64,000 nucleotides of DNA from Candidatus Flexifilum breve (GCA_016717205.1 JADKGC010000014.1:1-64000); one strand, 5' to 3'; positions 25,829 to 38,217 are shown, counted from the first letter of the stretch. A program made the numbers and translations. The notes: generated by a model not told the origin, from the letters alone.

Positions 25829-26401
25829 GTGTCTGAGGAACGCAAGCAAGCCCTTTACCAATTGATCCGCGAGTTGTACCGCGAGAAGCAGGCGGGCGAG
25901 ATCGTCGAGTCGTTCGAGAAGGTGTTCGCGGACGAGTCTGAAGATGTCGAGGCGGTGCTCGACCACTGGTTGGACTTCTACCGGTTGCAGAAGTACCGTC
26001 GGTCGAAAGTGCGCCGCCGCCCGACGTACCGCGAACGCGTCACGGCGTGCTCGGCGTGTGGGTACCCGGCGTCGCACCGGCATCACCTGTGGGACATCGC
26101 CATGCACGGCGAGAATCGGGTGACCATCCAGTTGTGCGCGAACTGCCATGAGCTGCATCACCTGATGTACAACGCGCTCGTGCGCGACTCGGAGTACAGC
26201 CGCAAATTGGTGCTCCATGTGCTGTTTTCGGGCAAGATCAGCGCAGACACGGCGGAGAAGATTTTGGGATGGTGTTTAGCGACCGTCCGCTATGAAGCAA
26301 ATAACGGATGGATCGAACAGGGCAGAGACTTGCCCGCATGGGTCGAAAATCAATTGCATTGGACCGACTTTATCAAGCAGCAGTCAGCAGAAAGAGGGTA
26401 A
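25829..26401 (+). CDS. HNH-like zinc protein inside the arginine operon
   Basis: 190 residues. The middle has an HNH/zinc-ribbon arrangement: CSACG, then SHRHHLWDIAMHG, ENRVTIQLCANCHELHH, which matches the CxxC...HH...N...CxxCH...H pattern of HNH nucleases. The N-terminal 60 residues are charged and helical; the C-terminal 70 have no recognised domain. GTG 25829 follows GAGGAAG by about nine bases, and the gene ends five bases before the argD start, so it is a true operon member. Such a gene between argB and argD is unexpected. A nuclease or a non-catalytic zinc-binding role are both possible. Confidence 0.7.
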   Translation: MSEERKQALYQLIRELYREKQAGEIVESFEKVFADESEDVEAVLDHWLDFYRLQKYRRSKVRRRPTYRERVTACSACGYPASHRHHLWDIAMHGENRVTIQLCANCHELHHLMYNALVRDSEYSRKLVLHVLFSGKISADTAEKILGWCLATVRYEANNGWIEQGRDLPAWVENQLHWTDFIKQQSAERG

Positions 26402-26406
26402 GAGGG

Positions 26407-27591
26407 GTGGTTCATCCGATCATAGAACTGGAAAACACGCACATCGTCCAGTCGTACAAGCGCCCGCCGTTCGTGTTGGTCGGCGGGGAAGGGATGACGC
26501 TGTACGACAATTCCGGCAAAGCCTACGATGACTGGGTGGCGGGCATTGCGGTCAACGCACTCGGCTACAGTGATCCTGGCCTGACCGCCGAGATCCAGAA
26601 GGCCGCGACAGGCTTGATCCACACGAGCAACCTGTACTACACCGCGCCGCAGGCGGAACTGGCCACGGCGCTGTGCGCGAAGTCGTTCGCCGACCGCGTG
26701 TTCTTCACCAACAGCGGCACGGAAGCCAACGAAGGCGCGATCAAGTTTGCGCGCAAGGTCGCCGCGGACAGCGGCGTGCCCGGCAAAACGCAGATCGTCC
26801 ACTTCAGCCACGCCTTCCACGGGCGCACGATGGGATCGCTGGCGCTTACGCCGAAAGAGAAGTATCAGAAGGCGTTCCAGCCGCTGATGCCCGATGCGGT
26901 GCTGGCTGAATTCAACGACATTGCCTCGGCGGAAGCGGCCATCAGTGCCAAGACGTGCGCGGTGTTCGTCGAGCCGGTGCAGGGCGAAGGCGGCATTTAT
27001 GACGCGTCACCCGAGTTTCTCGCGACGCTGCGCCGCCTGTGCGATCAATATGGCGCGGTGCTGGTGTTCGACGAAGTGCAGTGCGGCATGGGACGCACGG
27101 GCGACCTGTGGGCGCATACCCAGAGCGGCATCACGCCGGATATTATGACGCTGGCCAAGCCCCTGGCGGGTGGTCTGCCGATTGGCGCGATCCTCACGAC
27201 TGAAGCGGTCGCCTCACACATTCACCCCGGCGATCATGGCTCGACCTTCGCGGGCAACCCGTTTGTGACGGGCGTGGCCAAGTACGTGCTCGACCGCATC
27301 AGTCAACCGGAATTTCTGGCACAGGTCACCGAGACGGGCGAATACCTCAAGGATCGCCTGAGCGAAATTAACAGCCCGCTGGTCAAAGAAGTGCGCGGGC
27401 GCGGCTTGATGGTCGGGCTGGAATTGACCAAAGACGTGTCTTCGGTCGTCGAAGCGGGTTATGAACAGGGACTGCTGATGGTGAGCGCGGGCGTGAACAC
27501 GATTCGCTTTGTGCCACCGCTCATCGCCACCAAGCAGCATGTGGATCGTCTGGTTGAACGCCTCACCACCATTCTCGCGGAGCAAGTCTAA
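26407..27591 (+). CDS. argD: Acetylornithine aminotransferase
   Basis: A class-III PLP aminotransferase of 394 residues that makes N-acetylornithine from the semialdehyde. Motifs: NSGTEANEGAIKFARK, FHGRTMGSLALT, VFDEVQCGMGRTG and the PLP lysine in TLAKPLAGGLPIGAI (Lys251). The HPGDHGSTFAGNPF segment fits ArgD. I chose GTG 26407 because GAGGG precedes it and upstream codons overlap the HNH gene. It is followed without a gap by argJ (TAA ATG). Confidence 0.95.
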   Translation: MVHPIIELENTHIVQSYKRPPFVLVGGEGMTLYDNSGKAYDDWVAGIAVNALGYSDPGLTAEIQKAATGLIHTSNLYYTAPQAELATALCAKSFADRVFFTNSGTEANEGAIKFARKVAADSGVPGKTQIVHFSHAFHGRTMGSLALTPKEKYQKAFQPLMPDAVLAEFNDIASAEAAISAKTCAVFVEPVQGEGGIYDASPEFLATLRRLCDQYGAVLVFDEVQCGMGRTGDLWAHTQSGITPDIMTLAKPLAGGLPIGAILTTEAVASHIHPGDHGSTFAGNPFVTGVAKYVLDRISQPEFLAQVTETGEYLKDRLSEINSPLVKEVRGRGLMVGLELTKDVSSVVEAGYEQGLLMVSAGVNTIRFVPPLIATKQHVDRLVERLTTILAEQV

Positions 27592-28812
27592 ATGATTGAT
27601 ATGACTTCCAACCCGGCGGGCGTGCTGGGCTTCAAAGTAGCGGGCGTCGCCGCCGGACTCAAGGCGGATAGCGCGCTCGACTTCACGCTGATCGTCAGCG
27701 AGACCCCGTGTACGGTGGCGGGCGTGTTCACGACCAATCAGGTCAAGGCCGCGCCCGTGCTGGTCGACATGGAGAAGGTCGCCGCCAACCCGACCGGGAT
27801 GCGGGCGGTCGCCGTCAACACCAAGTGCGCGAACGCATGCACCGGGCAGTTGGGCATCGAGAACGCGCACAAGATGGCGCAGTTGACGGCTGATAAGCTC
27901 GGCGTGCCCGCGGAGACCGTGCTGGTGATGTCGACGGGCGTGATCGGCACGCAGCTTCCGATGGACAAGATCGCGCGCGGCATTGACCTCGCCGCCGACG
28001 CGCTCGGCAACGACTGGTTCAGCGCGGCGCAGGGCATCATGACCACCGATACGCGGCCCAAAGCGGTGCATTTCGCGTTTCCGATCAATGGCAAGGAAGT
28101 GCACTTGAGCGGCATTGCCAAGGGCGCCGGCATGATCGCTCCGAACATGGCGACCATGCTCAGCGTGATTGTCACCGACGCCGCCATCAGCCAGCCTGAC
28201 CTTGACGCCGTGCTCAAGCGTGTCAACGAAGGCACGTTCAACAGCATCGCCGTGGATGGTGACACGAGCACTAACGATACCGTGCTGGTGCTGGCCAATG
28301 GCGCGAGCGGGGCGACCGTCGATAACCCGGCAGCGCTCGAACAGTTCGAGATTATGCTCGGCGCGGCCTGCGAACTGCTGGCGCGCGAAATTGTGCGCGA
28401 CGGCGAAGGCGCGACCAAGTTCATCCAGATCACGGTGAGCGGCACGCAGAATAAGGACGACGCCCGCAAGATCGCCAACACGATTGCGACCTCGCCGCTG
28501 GTCAAGACCGCCTTTTACGGGGCGGACGCCAACTGGGGACGCATCCTCGCGGCAGCGGGGCGCGCAGGCGTGCCGCTCGATGCGAGTAAGCTCAGCCTAT
28601 CGATTGCGCCGCTCAAGGGTGGTGACGCCGTGCAGTTGATCGCGCACGGCGAACCGACGGGATACAGCGAAGCCGCGGCCACTGCCATCATGCAGGGGGC
28701 GGAAATCCGGGTCGATCTCGACTGCGGCTTGACGAGCGGTAATGCCGTCAAGGTGTGGACGTGCGACCTCAGCCATGACTATGTGTCGATCAACGGGCAC
28801 TACCGAAGCTAG
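27592..28812 (+). CDS. argJ: Bifunctional ornithine acetyltransferase/N-acetylglutamate synthase
   Basis: ArgJ moves the acetyl group from N-acetylornithine to glutamate, closing the acetyl cycle. The 406-residue precursor has the autocleavage motif KGAGMIAPNMATML (Thr188 becomes the N-terminus of the beta subunit) and the C-terminal GADANWGRILAAAGRAG. With ArgC, ArgB and ArgD the operon encodes the cyclic route from glutamate to ornithine. No argA is adjacent, as expected if ArgJ also primes the cycle; whether it uses acetyl-CoA cannot be read from sequence. Confidence 0.95.
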   Translation: MIDMTSNPAGVLGFKVAGVAAGLKADSALDFTLIVSETPCTVAGVFTTNQVKAAPVLVDMEKVAANPTGMRAVAVNTKCANACTGQLGIENAHKMAQLTADKLGVPAETVLVMSTGVIGTQLPMDKIARGIDLAADALGNDWFSAAQGIMTTDTRPKAVHFAFPINGKEVHLSGIAKGAGMIAPNMATMLSVIVTDAAISQPDLDAVLKRVNEGTFNSIAVDGDTSTNDTVLVLANGASGATVDNPAALEQFEIMLGAACELLAREIVRDGEGATKFIQITVSGTQNKDDARKIANTIATSPLVKTAFYGADANWGRILAAAGRAGVPLDASKLSLSIAPLKGGDAVQLIAHGEPTGYSEAAATAIMQGAEIRVDLDCGLTSGNAVKVWTCDLSHDYVSINGHYRS

Positions 28813-28818
28813 ACGACC

Positions 28819-28886
28819 TTGTAGGGACGCCATTCTTGGCGTCCGTTTTTAGATGGCGGCGGACGCGCAGAAGCGCGTCCCTACAA
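28819..28886. repeat. Cruciform palindrome with a terminator-like arm between argJ and carA
   Basis: TTGTAGGGACGC (28819-28830) and its inverse (28875-28886) form an outer stem. Inside are two hairpins, one built on GGACGCC/GGCGTCC followed by GTTTTT (to about 28850) and one on GGACGCG/CGCGTCC (28861-28880). The first could act as a partial intrinsic terminator. The element resembles the other GGACGCC and GTAGGGGCGC palindromes of the window. Confidence 0.65.
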
Positions 28887-28904
28887 TGACATTGAGGACA
28901 ACGA

Positions 28905-30032
28905 ATGAAAGCATTGATCGCACTGGAAGATGGGCGAACCTTCGCCGGAACGGGCTTCGGCGCGGATGGAGTGCAGACGGGCGAACTCGTCTTCAACACG
29001 TCGATGACCGGGTATCAGGAAATTTTGACCGACCCCTCGTATCACAAGCAGATCGTCACGCTGACCGTGCCGCATGTCGGCAACACGGGCATTAACCCGC
29101 AGGACGTGGAATCGGATAAAGTGTGGGTGGCGGGGTTCGTCGTGCGCTCCCTCTCGCCGGTGGTGAGTAATTGGCGGTCGCAGCGCGACCTCGACGGCTA
29201 TCTGCGCGAACACGGCGTGATCGGCATCTCCGAGGTGGCGACGCGGGCGCTCGTGCGGCACATCCGCGAAAAGGGTGTGATGCGCGCGGCCATCGCGCAC
29301 GGTGAAGCAGCGGAAGACGCGGTGGCACGGGTCGAAGTGGCGCGGCAGTCGCCGGACATGTCCGGTTGGAATCTCGTCGACGATGTGACCTGCGCCGAGC
29401 CGTACCACTGGACACAGACGAGCGACCCCGGTTGGTACGTTAACCACCCGTATGATCCCAACGGCGCGCTGATCGTCGCCTATGACACGGGCATCAAGAA
29501 GAACATTCTGCGCATGATGACCGACCGTGGTCTGCGCGTGACCGTCGTCCCGGCGACGACGCCAGCCGATCAGGTGCTCGCCATGCATCCGGCGGGCGTC
29601 TTCCTGAGCAATGGCCCCGGCGATCCCGCCGCCGTCACGAGCATGATCGACAACACGCGTAACTTGCTCGGCAAAGTACCGATCTTCGGCATTTGCCTAG
29701 GGCATCAAATTTTAGCGCTGGCGTTGGGCGGCAAAACCGAAAAGATGCGCTTCGGACATCGCGGCGGCAACCAACCGGTGAAGAACCTGCTCACGGGCGT
29801 GATCGAGATCAGCTCGCATAATCACGGCTTCGCGGTCACGCCGGACAGCGATCTCGGCGGCGCGGAAGTCACGCACATCAACCTGAACGACAACACGATT
29901 GAAGGGCTGCGCCACGAGGGACTCGGCGCGTTCAGCGTGCAGTATCACCCGGAAGCCGCGCCCGGCCCGCACGACTCGCTCTATCTGTTTGACGAGTTCG
30001 TGAATCGGGTCAAGGGCACAGTCTGCGTATGA
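28905..30032 (+). CDS. carA: Carbamoyl-phosphate synthase small subunit
   Basis: The glutaminase subunit that delivers ammonia to CarB. The N-terminal domain begins ALIALEDGRTFAGTGFG and the class-I amidotransferase domain has the nucleophile in FGICLGHQ (Cys264) and the His-Glu pair in VQYHPEAAPGPHD. Length (375) is normal. Carbamoyl phosphate feeds both arginine and pyrimidine synthesis, so its place behind the arginine attenuator is meaningful. Its stop overlaps the start of a small membrane protein. Confidence 0.96.
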   Translation: MKALIALEDGRTFAGTGFGADGVQTGELVFNTSMTGYQEILTDPSYHKQIVTLTVPHVGNTGINPQDVESDKVWVAGFVVRSLSPVVSNWRSQRDLDGYLREHGVIGISEVATRALVRHIREKGVMRAAIAHGEAAEDAVARVEVARQSPDMSGWNLVDDVTCAEPYHWTQTSDPGWYVNHPYDPNGALIVAYDTGIKKNILRMMTDRGLRVTVVPATTPADQVLAMHPAGVFLSNGPGDPAAVTSMIDNTRNLLGKVPIFGICLGHQILALALGGKTEKMRFGHRGGNQPVKNLLTGVIEISSHNHGFAVTPDSDLGGAEVTHINLNDNTIEGLRHEGLGAFSVQYHPEAAPGPHDSLYLFDEFVNRVKGTVCV

Positions 30033-30253
30033 CGACCTCTGCCGCGCCGACCCTCCCTGATGCAACGTCGATTCTGCTGTTTGTGGCAGGTGTGGCGCTC
30101 ATCGGCGGGGGTTGGTACAGCAGACACTGGTTTCGCCAACACCCGCAGCTCACCGTCACACTGCTGATCGGTGGCGCGTGTGTCTTGTTCAGCACGGCAG
30201 CAATCGCGGTCTGGCTCATGCTTGACGAGTTCCAGAGCGCCTTTACGAAGTGA
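30029..30253 (+). CDS. Small two-helix membrane protein between carA and carB
   Basis: A 74-residue protein with two membrane helices (about 14-33 and 44-65) joined by a short basic loop ([11 protein letters not shown]). ATG overlaps the carA stop (ATGA) and the carB start follows 4 bp after its stop, so translational coupling on both sides supports a real gene. No family is recognised. Membrane proteins are not known parts of carbamoyl-phosphate synthase, so its role here is open. Confidence 0.65.
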   Translation: MTTSAAPTLPDATSILLFVAGVALIGGGWYSRHWFRQHPQLTVTLLIGGACVLFSTAAIAVWLMLDEFQSAFTK

Positions 30254-30257
30254 GCTT

Positions 30258-33450
<3,193 letters not shown>

Positions 33451-33461
33451 ATGAGAATAAC

Positions 33462-33484
33462 GCCGGAGGCTTTGAGCCTCCGGC
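33462..33484. terminator. Terminator hairpin between carB and the HEAT gene
   Basis: GCCGGAGGC, loop TTTGA, GCCTCCGGC. The tail is ACTGTTTAC on the plus strand, so the U-tract is weak. It lies 12 bp after the carB stop and 6 bp before the stop of the convergent HEAT-repeat gene. Confidence 0.65.
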
Positions 33485-33489
33485 ACTGT

Positions 33490-34626
33490 TTACACTCCCG
33501 CACTCGCGTGCATGGCGCTCGTTTCATACTTGATGGGCGGACGGCTGCCGCGATCCTGCATGATCTGGTCAGCGACTTGGCGCACGCGCCCACTGTGTTT
33601 GAGGGCATCCTGTAGAATTTCGTCGGCAGCATCGGACATGAGGCTGGAAGCCACCCGCACCATATGCGCTTTGACGGTTTCACTCTGTTCGACCAGATAG
33701 GCGCGCTTGAGGACGCCGGGGGTGCGGTCATGGCGCATCCACGCCAGCGGCCAAACGACGGCCATCCGCACATCGTCCATATCGTCGAGTAGGGCCGTTT
33801 CCAGCGCGTCGATCAGCAGATCGGCGGATTGGGTCTTGGCGACATCAATCTTCAGGTAATTGGTGGCATGGAAGAAGCCGCGCAGAATCTGCTGGCGGGT
33901 GACGCCCGTCGTGCGCCCGATGATGCCCGAGAGTTCCTGCAGCCAGCCTTCGCCCGCCAGTTCGAGCAAGCTCAGCGTTGCCGCGTATTTCACGTCGGGA
34001 TCCGGGTCGTTCATCGCCTGCCGGACAACGGGCATCGCTTCCGGCGTGTCATTCTGACCGAGCGCTTCTAACCCTTTGATGCGGACTTCCGGGTCTTCCG
34101 CAGAGAGCACGGCTTCGAGGACGGGCACCGCCGCTGAGTCCTGACTGTTGCGCAAGCCCCACGCTGCCGCCATCTTGACGTCATCGCCTTCGGCTTTGAG
34201 AATTTCGGTCATCAATTGATACGCGTTGAGCTCGCGCAGGTCGCAGAGCGCGTAGATGGCCGCTTCGCGCACGCGTGTATCATGGTCCTTGAGCGCCTGC
34301 CGCAGCAGCGGTTCCGCGGAAAACCACGAGAAGCCGTAGAGATGCCGGGCGACGCTGGCACGGGTCGGCGTTTCGCCTGAATTGAGCGCGTTCTGCATGA
34401 TGAGGCGGGCTTCGCGGTCACCCCGCCGACCGAGCATCTGCGCGGCGTTGTAGCGCACGTAAAACTCTTCATTGCGCAGCATTTCGTCGAGCGCGGGCAG
34501 CGACACGGCGTCGGGTGGCAGGATGTTGAGCATGCTGGCGAGCTTACGCAGCGACAGACGCTGCTCGCCGCGCGCGTTCGTCTGCAAAGAGAGGCGGGGT
34601 TCACGCCCCGTGATCTGGGTCGTCAT
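33490..34626 (-). CDS. HEAT-repeat protein
   Basis: About 378 residues made of tandem HEAT/PBS-lyase-type helical repeats: YVRYNAAQMLGRRGD, TRVREAAIYALCDLRE, EVRIKGLEALGQND, DVKYAATLSLLELAGE, DVRMAVVWPLAWMRHD. Such solenoids bind other proteins. The start may be TTG 34632 (AGGAAAGAC upstream) or ATG 34626. It begins within 15 bp of the stop of the Hsp70-like gene, so the two are probably partners. No catalytic lyase motif is seen. Confidence 0.8.
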   Translation of the reverse strand: MTTQITGREPRLSLQTNARGEQRLSLRKLASMLNILPPDAVSLPALDEMLRNEEFYVRYNAAQMLGRRGDREARLIMQNALNSGETPTRASVARHLYGFSWFSAEPLLRQALKDHDTRVREAAIYALCDLRELNAYQLMTEILKAEGDDVKMAAAWGLRNSQDSAAVPVLEAVLSAEDPEVRIKGLEALGQNDTPEAMPVVRQAMNDPDPDVKYAATLSLLELAGEGWLQELSGIIGRTTGVTRQQILRGFFHATNYLKIDVAKTQSADLLIDALETALLDDMDDVRMAVVWPLAWMRHDRTPGVLKRAYLVEQSETVKAHMVRVASSLMSDAADEILQDALKHSGRVRQVADQIMQDRGSRPPIKYETSAMHASAGV

Positions 34627-34639
34627 TTCCAAGTCTTTC

Positions 34640-36235
34640 CTAATGCAGTGTGACTACCACAACATCCTGTAAAAGCTTCCGGCTGGTCTGGAGATCGGTC
34701 ACGGTCACCCGGAGCTGCCGCCGCGCATCCACGCTGAATTCAGCCTTCAAACGATCACCGCCGGGTTGACCGGGCGGGACGAGCGCGGCGAGCGTGGTCG
34801 CGTCGGGGTTAAGCTGGACGATCTGCTGACCTTGGGTGTTGGCCTGCGCGACGAAAACCGCTTGGCCGTCTTCGTATTTGACTTCGATCATGGCGACCGA
34901 GTCAGTGTTGATTTCGCCGATGACAAATTCAACATCGCGCTGGTTAGGGTGCGCCGCGCCGAGCAACACTTCAATCGGTGTTTCCGTCGGGTAGCGGCTG
35001 CCCATCGGGATGATCTCGTCATAGCTGTGCGTGTTGGTCGCTTCGTCGAGATGACGAATGCCGTAGCTGTGCACGAGGTAATCTTCCAGCCCGTACCCGG
35101 CGGCGACTTGCAGCGCCCCTTCGGCGACCGCGGTGAACGGCTTATCCGCGCGCACGGCCGTGTCGGTGAAGTAGCTTTTGAGCGTCGCCTGCACGGATGG
35201 CATCAGCGACGTACCGCCGACCAGCAGCACGTAGTGAATGTCTTCTTTGAAGATGCCGCGTTGGCGGGCGACATGCATCACCTTGTCGACGACGCGGCGG
35301 AGCGCAGTGTAAAAGCCATTGGCTTCCAGCAGCTTTTCGAGGTCTTCGCGCGTGTAATACACGCTGTAGGGGCGACCGCCCGCCTCAAACAGAATGGATG
35401 TGCTCTCTTCCGTCGAGAGTTCGATTTTGGCCGTCTCGCAGCGGGTGAGCAGCAGCGGGTAATCCTTGCCAAGCGTCTTGATTGACAGCCCTGACTTTTC
35501 CAGCACATCCGCAACCATCCACTGATCGACGTCGCTGCCACCGATGATGCGTCCGGCTTTGGCGATGACCTTGGCAGTGTGGTGGGCGGTACTGTTGCGC
35601 CGCAGCAGTTTGAGCAGTCCACCCGTCTTCTCGCGGCTCTCCGGCAGTTCGACCAGTGAGATATCGAGCGTGCCACCGCCGAAGTCGAAGACCAGCACGA
35701 TGGCGCCCGGTTTGGTCACGGCGTAGCCGAGCGCCGCCGCCGTCGATTCGTCGACGATGCGGATTTTGTTCTGCGTGACTTCGTCGAACATGTTGTTGAG
35801 CCACGCGAGGTAGCCTTCAAAGGATGCGACGGGCGCGGTCAGTACCAACTGATCCAGCTCGTCAAGTCGATAGGGGAGCGCGCTGAGTAAGGTGTGGACA
35901 AAGGTTTTGCCCGCGTCGTTGTCGCCCCAGACCTTGTCGTCGATCGTTCGCGGTTCGGGTGCAGGCGAAGTGACAATGCCCCGTTTGAAATTGCGAAACA
36001 GACGATTATCTTTCTGCAAGTCCAGCTTTTGATAGCGGACTTCCTGACCAAGCGTCACTGCCCCGGTCTGGCCGCCCCGGATGTAGATCAGGGAGGGCAC
36101 GACCGGCGGGAATTCGCCATCGCCCAGTGCGCCGATATCCGGCAAAGTGACGACTTCGGGTGCGCCAGTCGTTTCGTTCCAGTGCGCAATCACGCTGTTG
36201 GTCGTGCCAAAGTCGATTGCCAGTTTATGTGCCAT
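34640..36235 (-). CDS. Hsp70-family protein (short, non-DnaK)
   Basis: 531 residues. The ATPase domain shows phosphate loop 1 (AIDFGTTNSVIAHWN), VDESTAAALGYAV, phosphate loop 2 (VFDFGGGTLDISL) and the adenosine motif LLVGGTSLMPSVQ. Beyond about residue 390 a beta-rich domain follows (VLLGAAHPNQRDVEFVIGE), but the helical lid of DnaK is missing. No dnaJ or grpE is nearby. The protein is therefore a specialised Hsp70, perhaps working with the HEAT-repeat protein encoded directly after it. Confidence 0.88.
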   Translation of the reverse strand: MAHKLAIDFGTTNSVIAHWNETTGAPEVVTLPDIGALGDGEFPPVVPSLIYIRGGQTGAVTLGQEVRYQKLDLQKDNRLFRNFKRGIVTSPAPEPRTIDDKVWGDNDAGKTFVHTLLSALPYRLDELDQLVLTAPVASFEGYLAWLNNMFDEVTQNKIRIVDESTAAALGYAVTKPGAIVLVFDFGGGTLDISLVELPESREKTGGLLKLLRRNSTAHHTAKVIAKAGRIIGGSDVDQWMVADVLEKSGLSIKTLGKDYPLLLTRCETAKIELSTEESTSILFEAGGRPYSVYYTREDLEKLLEANGFYTALRRVVDKVMHVARQRGIFKEDIHYVLLVGGTSLMPSVQATLKSYFTDTAVRADKPFTAVAEGALQVAAGYGLEDYLVHSYGIRHLDEATNTHSYDEIIPMGSRYPTETPIEVLLGAAHPNQRDVEFVIGEINTDSVAMIEVKYEDGQAVFVAQANTQGQQIVQLNPDATTLAALVPPGQPGGDRLKAEFSVDARRQLRVTVTDLQTSRKLLQDVVVVTLH

Positions 36236-36381
36236 GTGAGTTCTCTAACGAGATGACAACGGAAAATAAATGATCCCTAGAAGAATTGTAAGGCACATTC
36301 TCAATTATGAGCATGAACCTGCGCGTGAATAATTGTGAAAAATGTTGGCGTTGGGACATGTGTCAATAGACTGGGGTGAGC

Positions 36382-36403
36382 GGGGCAAGCTTCAGCTTGC
36401 CCC
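36382..36403. repeat. 10-bp-stem hairpin downstream of the nucleoside-kinase gene
   Basis: GGGGCAAGCT, loop TC, AGCTTGCCCC. It lies 30 bp after the 36433 stop on the minus strand and before the Hsp70 start. There is no strong T-tract on either side. The remaining gap to 36236 is AT-rich and probably holds the Hsp70 promoter, which I cannot place. Confidence 0.5.
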
Positions 36404-36432
36404 TGAGCCGAGGTGTGGACGGGCGACCGCAC

Positions 36433-38178
36433 TCAGAATCCCTGATCACTCGGGTGATAGGCATCAAGAATTGAGCCGCCAATGAATTCGCGCAGCAGCG
36501 AGGTATCCGGAATGCGGGCTTCCTGCGTTTCGGTGAACGGCTGCACCCAGCGCAAAAATGAAAGCAGGCGGTTGGCTTCAATGTGCGCGGGCGTCCCCGG
36601 TTCGACTTGCAGCAGCAGCGGTTCGACGAGTGGGCGCAGCGCGGCCAGTTCGTAGGCGAGCGCTGAATTAAACATCACATCGGCGTTCTCCTGAAACGGG
36701 AAGATGTTCTTCTTCTCGCCCCGGCGCACGCTCTCCCAACGCAGAATCGTATCGGTGGCGCTGTAGCCGCGCCGCGCGGCATCCCGGGCGATGCGCCGCA
36801 GCAGGCGGACGTCGGTCGTGGGGACGCGGTTGTGGAAGTCGATGTTCAACTGAGTGAGCGCGGACACATACACCCGATAGACTTTCTCGTTCGGAATCTC
36901 CGTGAGCAAGCGCGGATTCAGCCCGTGAATGCCCTCGGCGATGATGATCTGATTGTCCTTCAACTGGCTCGGGCGGTCGGGCAAGCTTTTGCCGGTCAGG
37001 AAGTCAAATTTAGGCGTGATGACTTGCTCACCCGCGATGAGGGCGGCGAACTGCTCATTGAGCAGCGGCAGGTTGAGCGTTTCCAGCGCCTCGAAGTCAT
37101 AGCCGCCGTCTTCGTCGCGCGGCGTCTTCTCCCGGTCGACGAAATAGTTATCCATTTCCAGCGTGAACGGACGCAGACCATGCGCCAAGAGTTGAATCGA
37201 GAGACGCTTGGAGAAGGTCGTCTTGCCTGAGGACGATGGCCCGGCGATCAAGACAATGCGCATGCCCTGATCGCGCAGGCGGTCGCTGATGGTGCGCGCA
37301 ATATAGGCGATACTCTGCTCATGGAGGGCCTCGGCGACGAGGATGAGTTCCTGCATGCGGTCTTCGCGCACGAGGCGATTGAGCGTCCCGACATCCTGCA
37401 AGTTCATCTTGGTGAGCCAGTCTTCCGCTTCCTGAAAGACCTGATTCACTTTGGTGTAGGTCTTCATCGGCTGCAGGGCGGTTGGGCTGCCTTGGCGCGG
37501 GTACTGCAGGACGAAGCCGCCTTCAGTCGGCAGCAGTCTGAACGTCTGGAGGATGCCCGTCGATGGCAGCATGTAGCCGTAGTAGTAGTCGGATCGCCCG
37601 CGCAGCGTATACAGGATCAGCCCGTTGCGCGTGCGGCTTTCCAGCAGACGCAGCTTGTCGTCGTCGCCCCGCTCGCGGAACAGCGCGACGGCTTCCTCCA
37701 GCGTCACACTCTTTTTGTCGATGGGGTCATTCGCGCCGACGATTGCGCGCATGTGCGCCTCGACCCGCGCCACCTCTTCGACCGTGAACGGCGCCCGGTT
37801 GCGCAGAATGCAGAACATGCCGCCATCGGGTACGGCATAGCTTACGCTGACTTTGACCTCGGGGAACAGTTCGCCGACGGCGGTGACGAGCAGCAAAATC
37901 AGCGAACGGCGGTAGATGCGCCCGCCGTCACTGGTGGAGAGCAGGACGGGCGTAAGCGAGCCATCCCGTTTGATACTGTAAGCTAATTCGCGCAGCTTGC
38001 CGTCAAAGATGCCGGCGATGGTCGGACTGGTGTACTGATCCGGATGTTGATCACGGTCGGCGCGCAAAAAGTCTTCGATGGTCGTGCCGACTGGACCTTC
38101 CAGCACCTGGCCGGAGGCCAATGTCACGCGGACGGTATCCCGGGGCTGCGAGACGACAATGTGGGGTAATGATGTCAT
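36433..38178 (-). CDS. TGS-domain nucleoside kinase (uridine-kinase-like)
   Basis: 581 residues in three parts: an N-terminal TGS/ThrRS-like ligand domain (VTLASGQVLEGPVGTTIEDFL), a middle resembling the second additional domain of threonyl-tRNA synthetase, and a C-terminal P-loop kinase of the uridine kinase/PRK class with Walker A GPSSSGKTTFSKRL, MDNYFVDREKTPRDEDG and IIIAEGIHGLNP. Proteins of this layout are annotated as nucleoside or uridine kinases and should phosphorylate uridine/cytidine, but the TGS part suggests extra regulation. It is divergent from hpt, another salvage gene. Confidence 0.88.
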   Translation of the reverse strand: MTSLPHIVVSQPRDTVRVTLASGQVLEGPVGTTIEDFLRADRDQHPDQYTSPTIAGIFDGKLRELAYSIKRDGSLTPVLLSTSDGGRIYRRSLILLLVTAVGELFPEVKVSVSYAVPDGGMFCILRNRAPFTVEEVARVEAHMRAIVGANDPIDKKSVTLEEAVALFRERGDDDKLRLLESRTRNGLILYTLRGRSDYYYGYMLPSTGILQTFRLLPTEGGFVLQYPRQGSPTALQPMKTYTKVNQVFQEAEDWLTKMNLQDVGTLNRLVREDRMQELILVAEALHEQSIAYIARTISDRLRDQGMRIVLIAGPSSSGKTTFSKRLSIQLLAHGLRPFTLEMDNYFVDREKTPRDEDGGYDFEALETLNLPLLNEQFAALIAGEQVITPKFDFLTGKSLPDRPSQLKDNQIIIAEGIHGLNPRLLTEIPNEKVYRVYVSALTQLNIDFHNRVPTTDVRLLRRIARDAARRGYSATDTILRWESVRRGEKKNIFPFQENADVMFNSALAYELAALRPLVEPLLLQVEPGTPAHIEANRLLSFLRWVQPFTETQEARIPDTSLLREFIGGSILDAYHPSDQGF

Positions 38179-38217
38179 GGTAGTTCGAACTCTTACTATT
38201 CGTATAAAGCCGACTCA

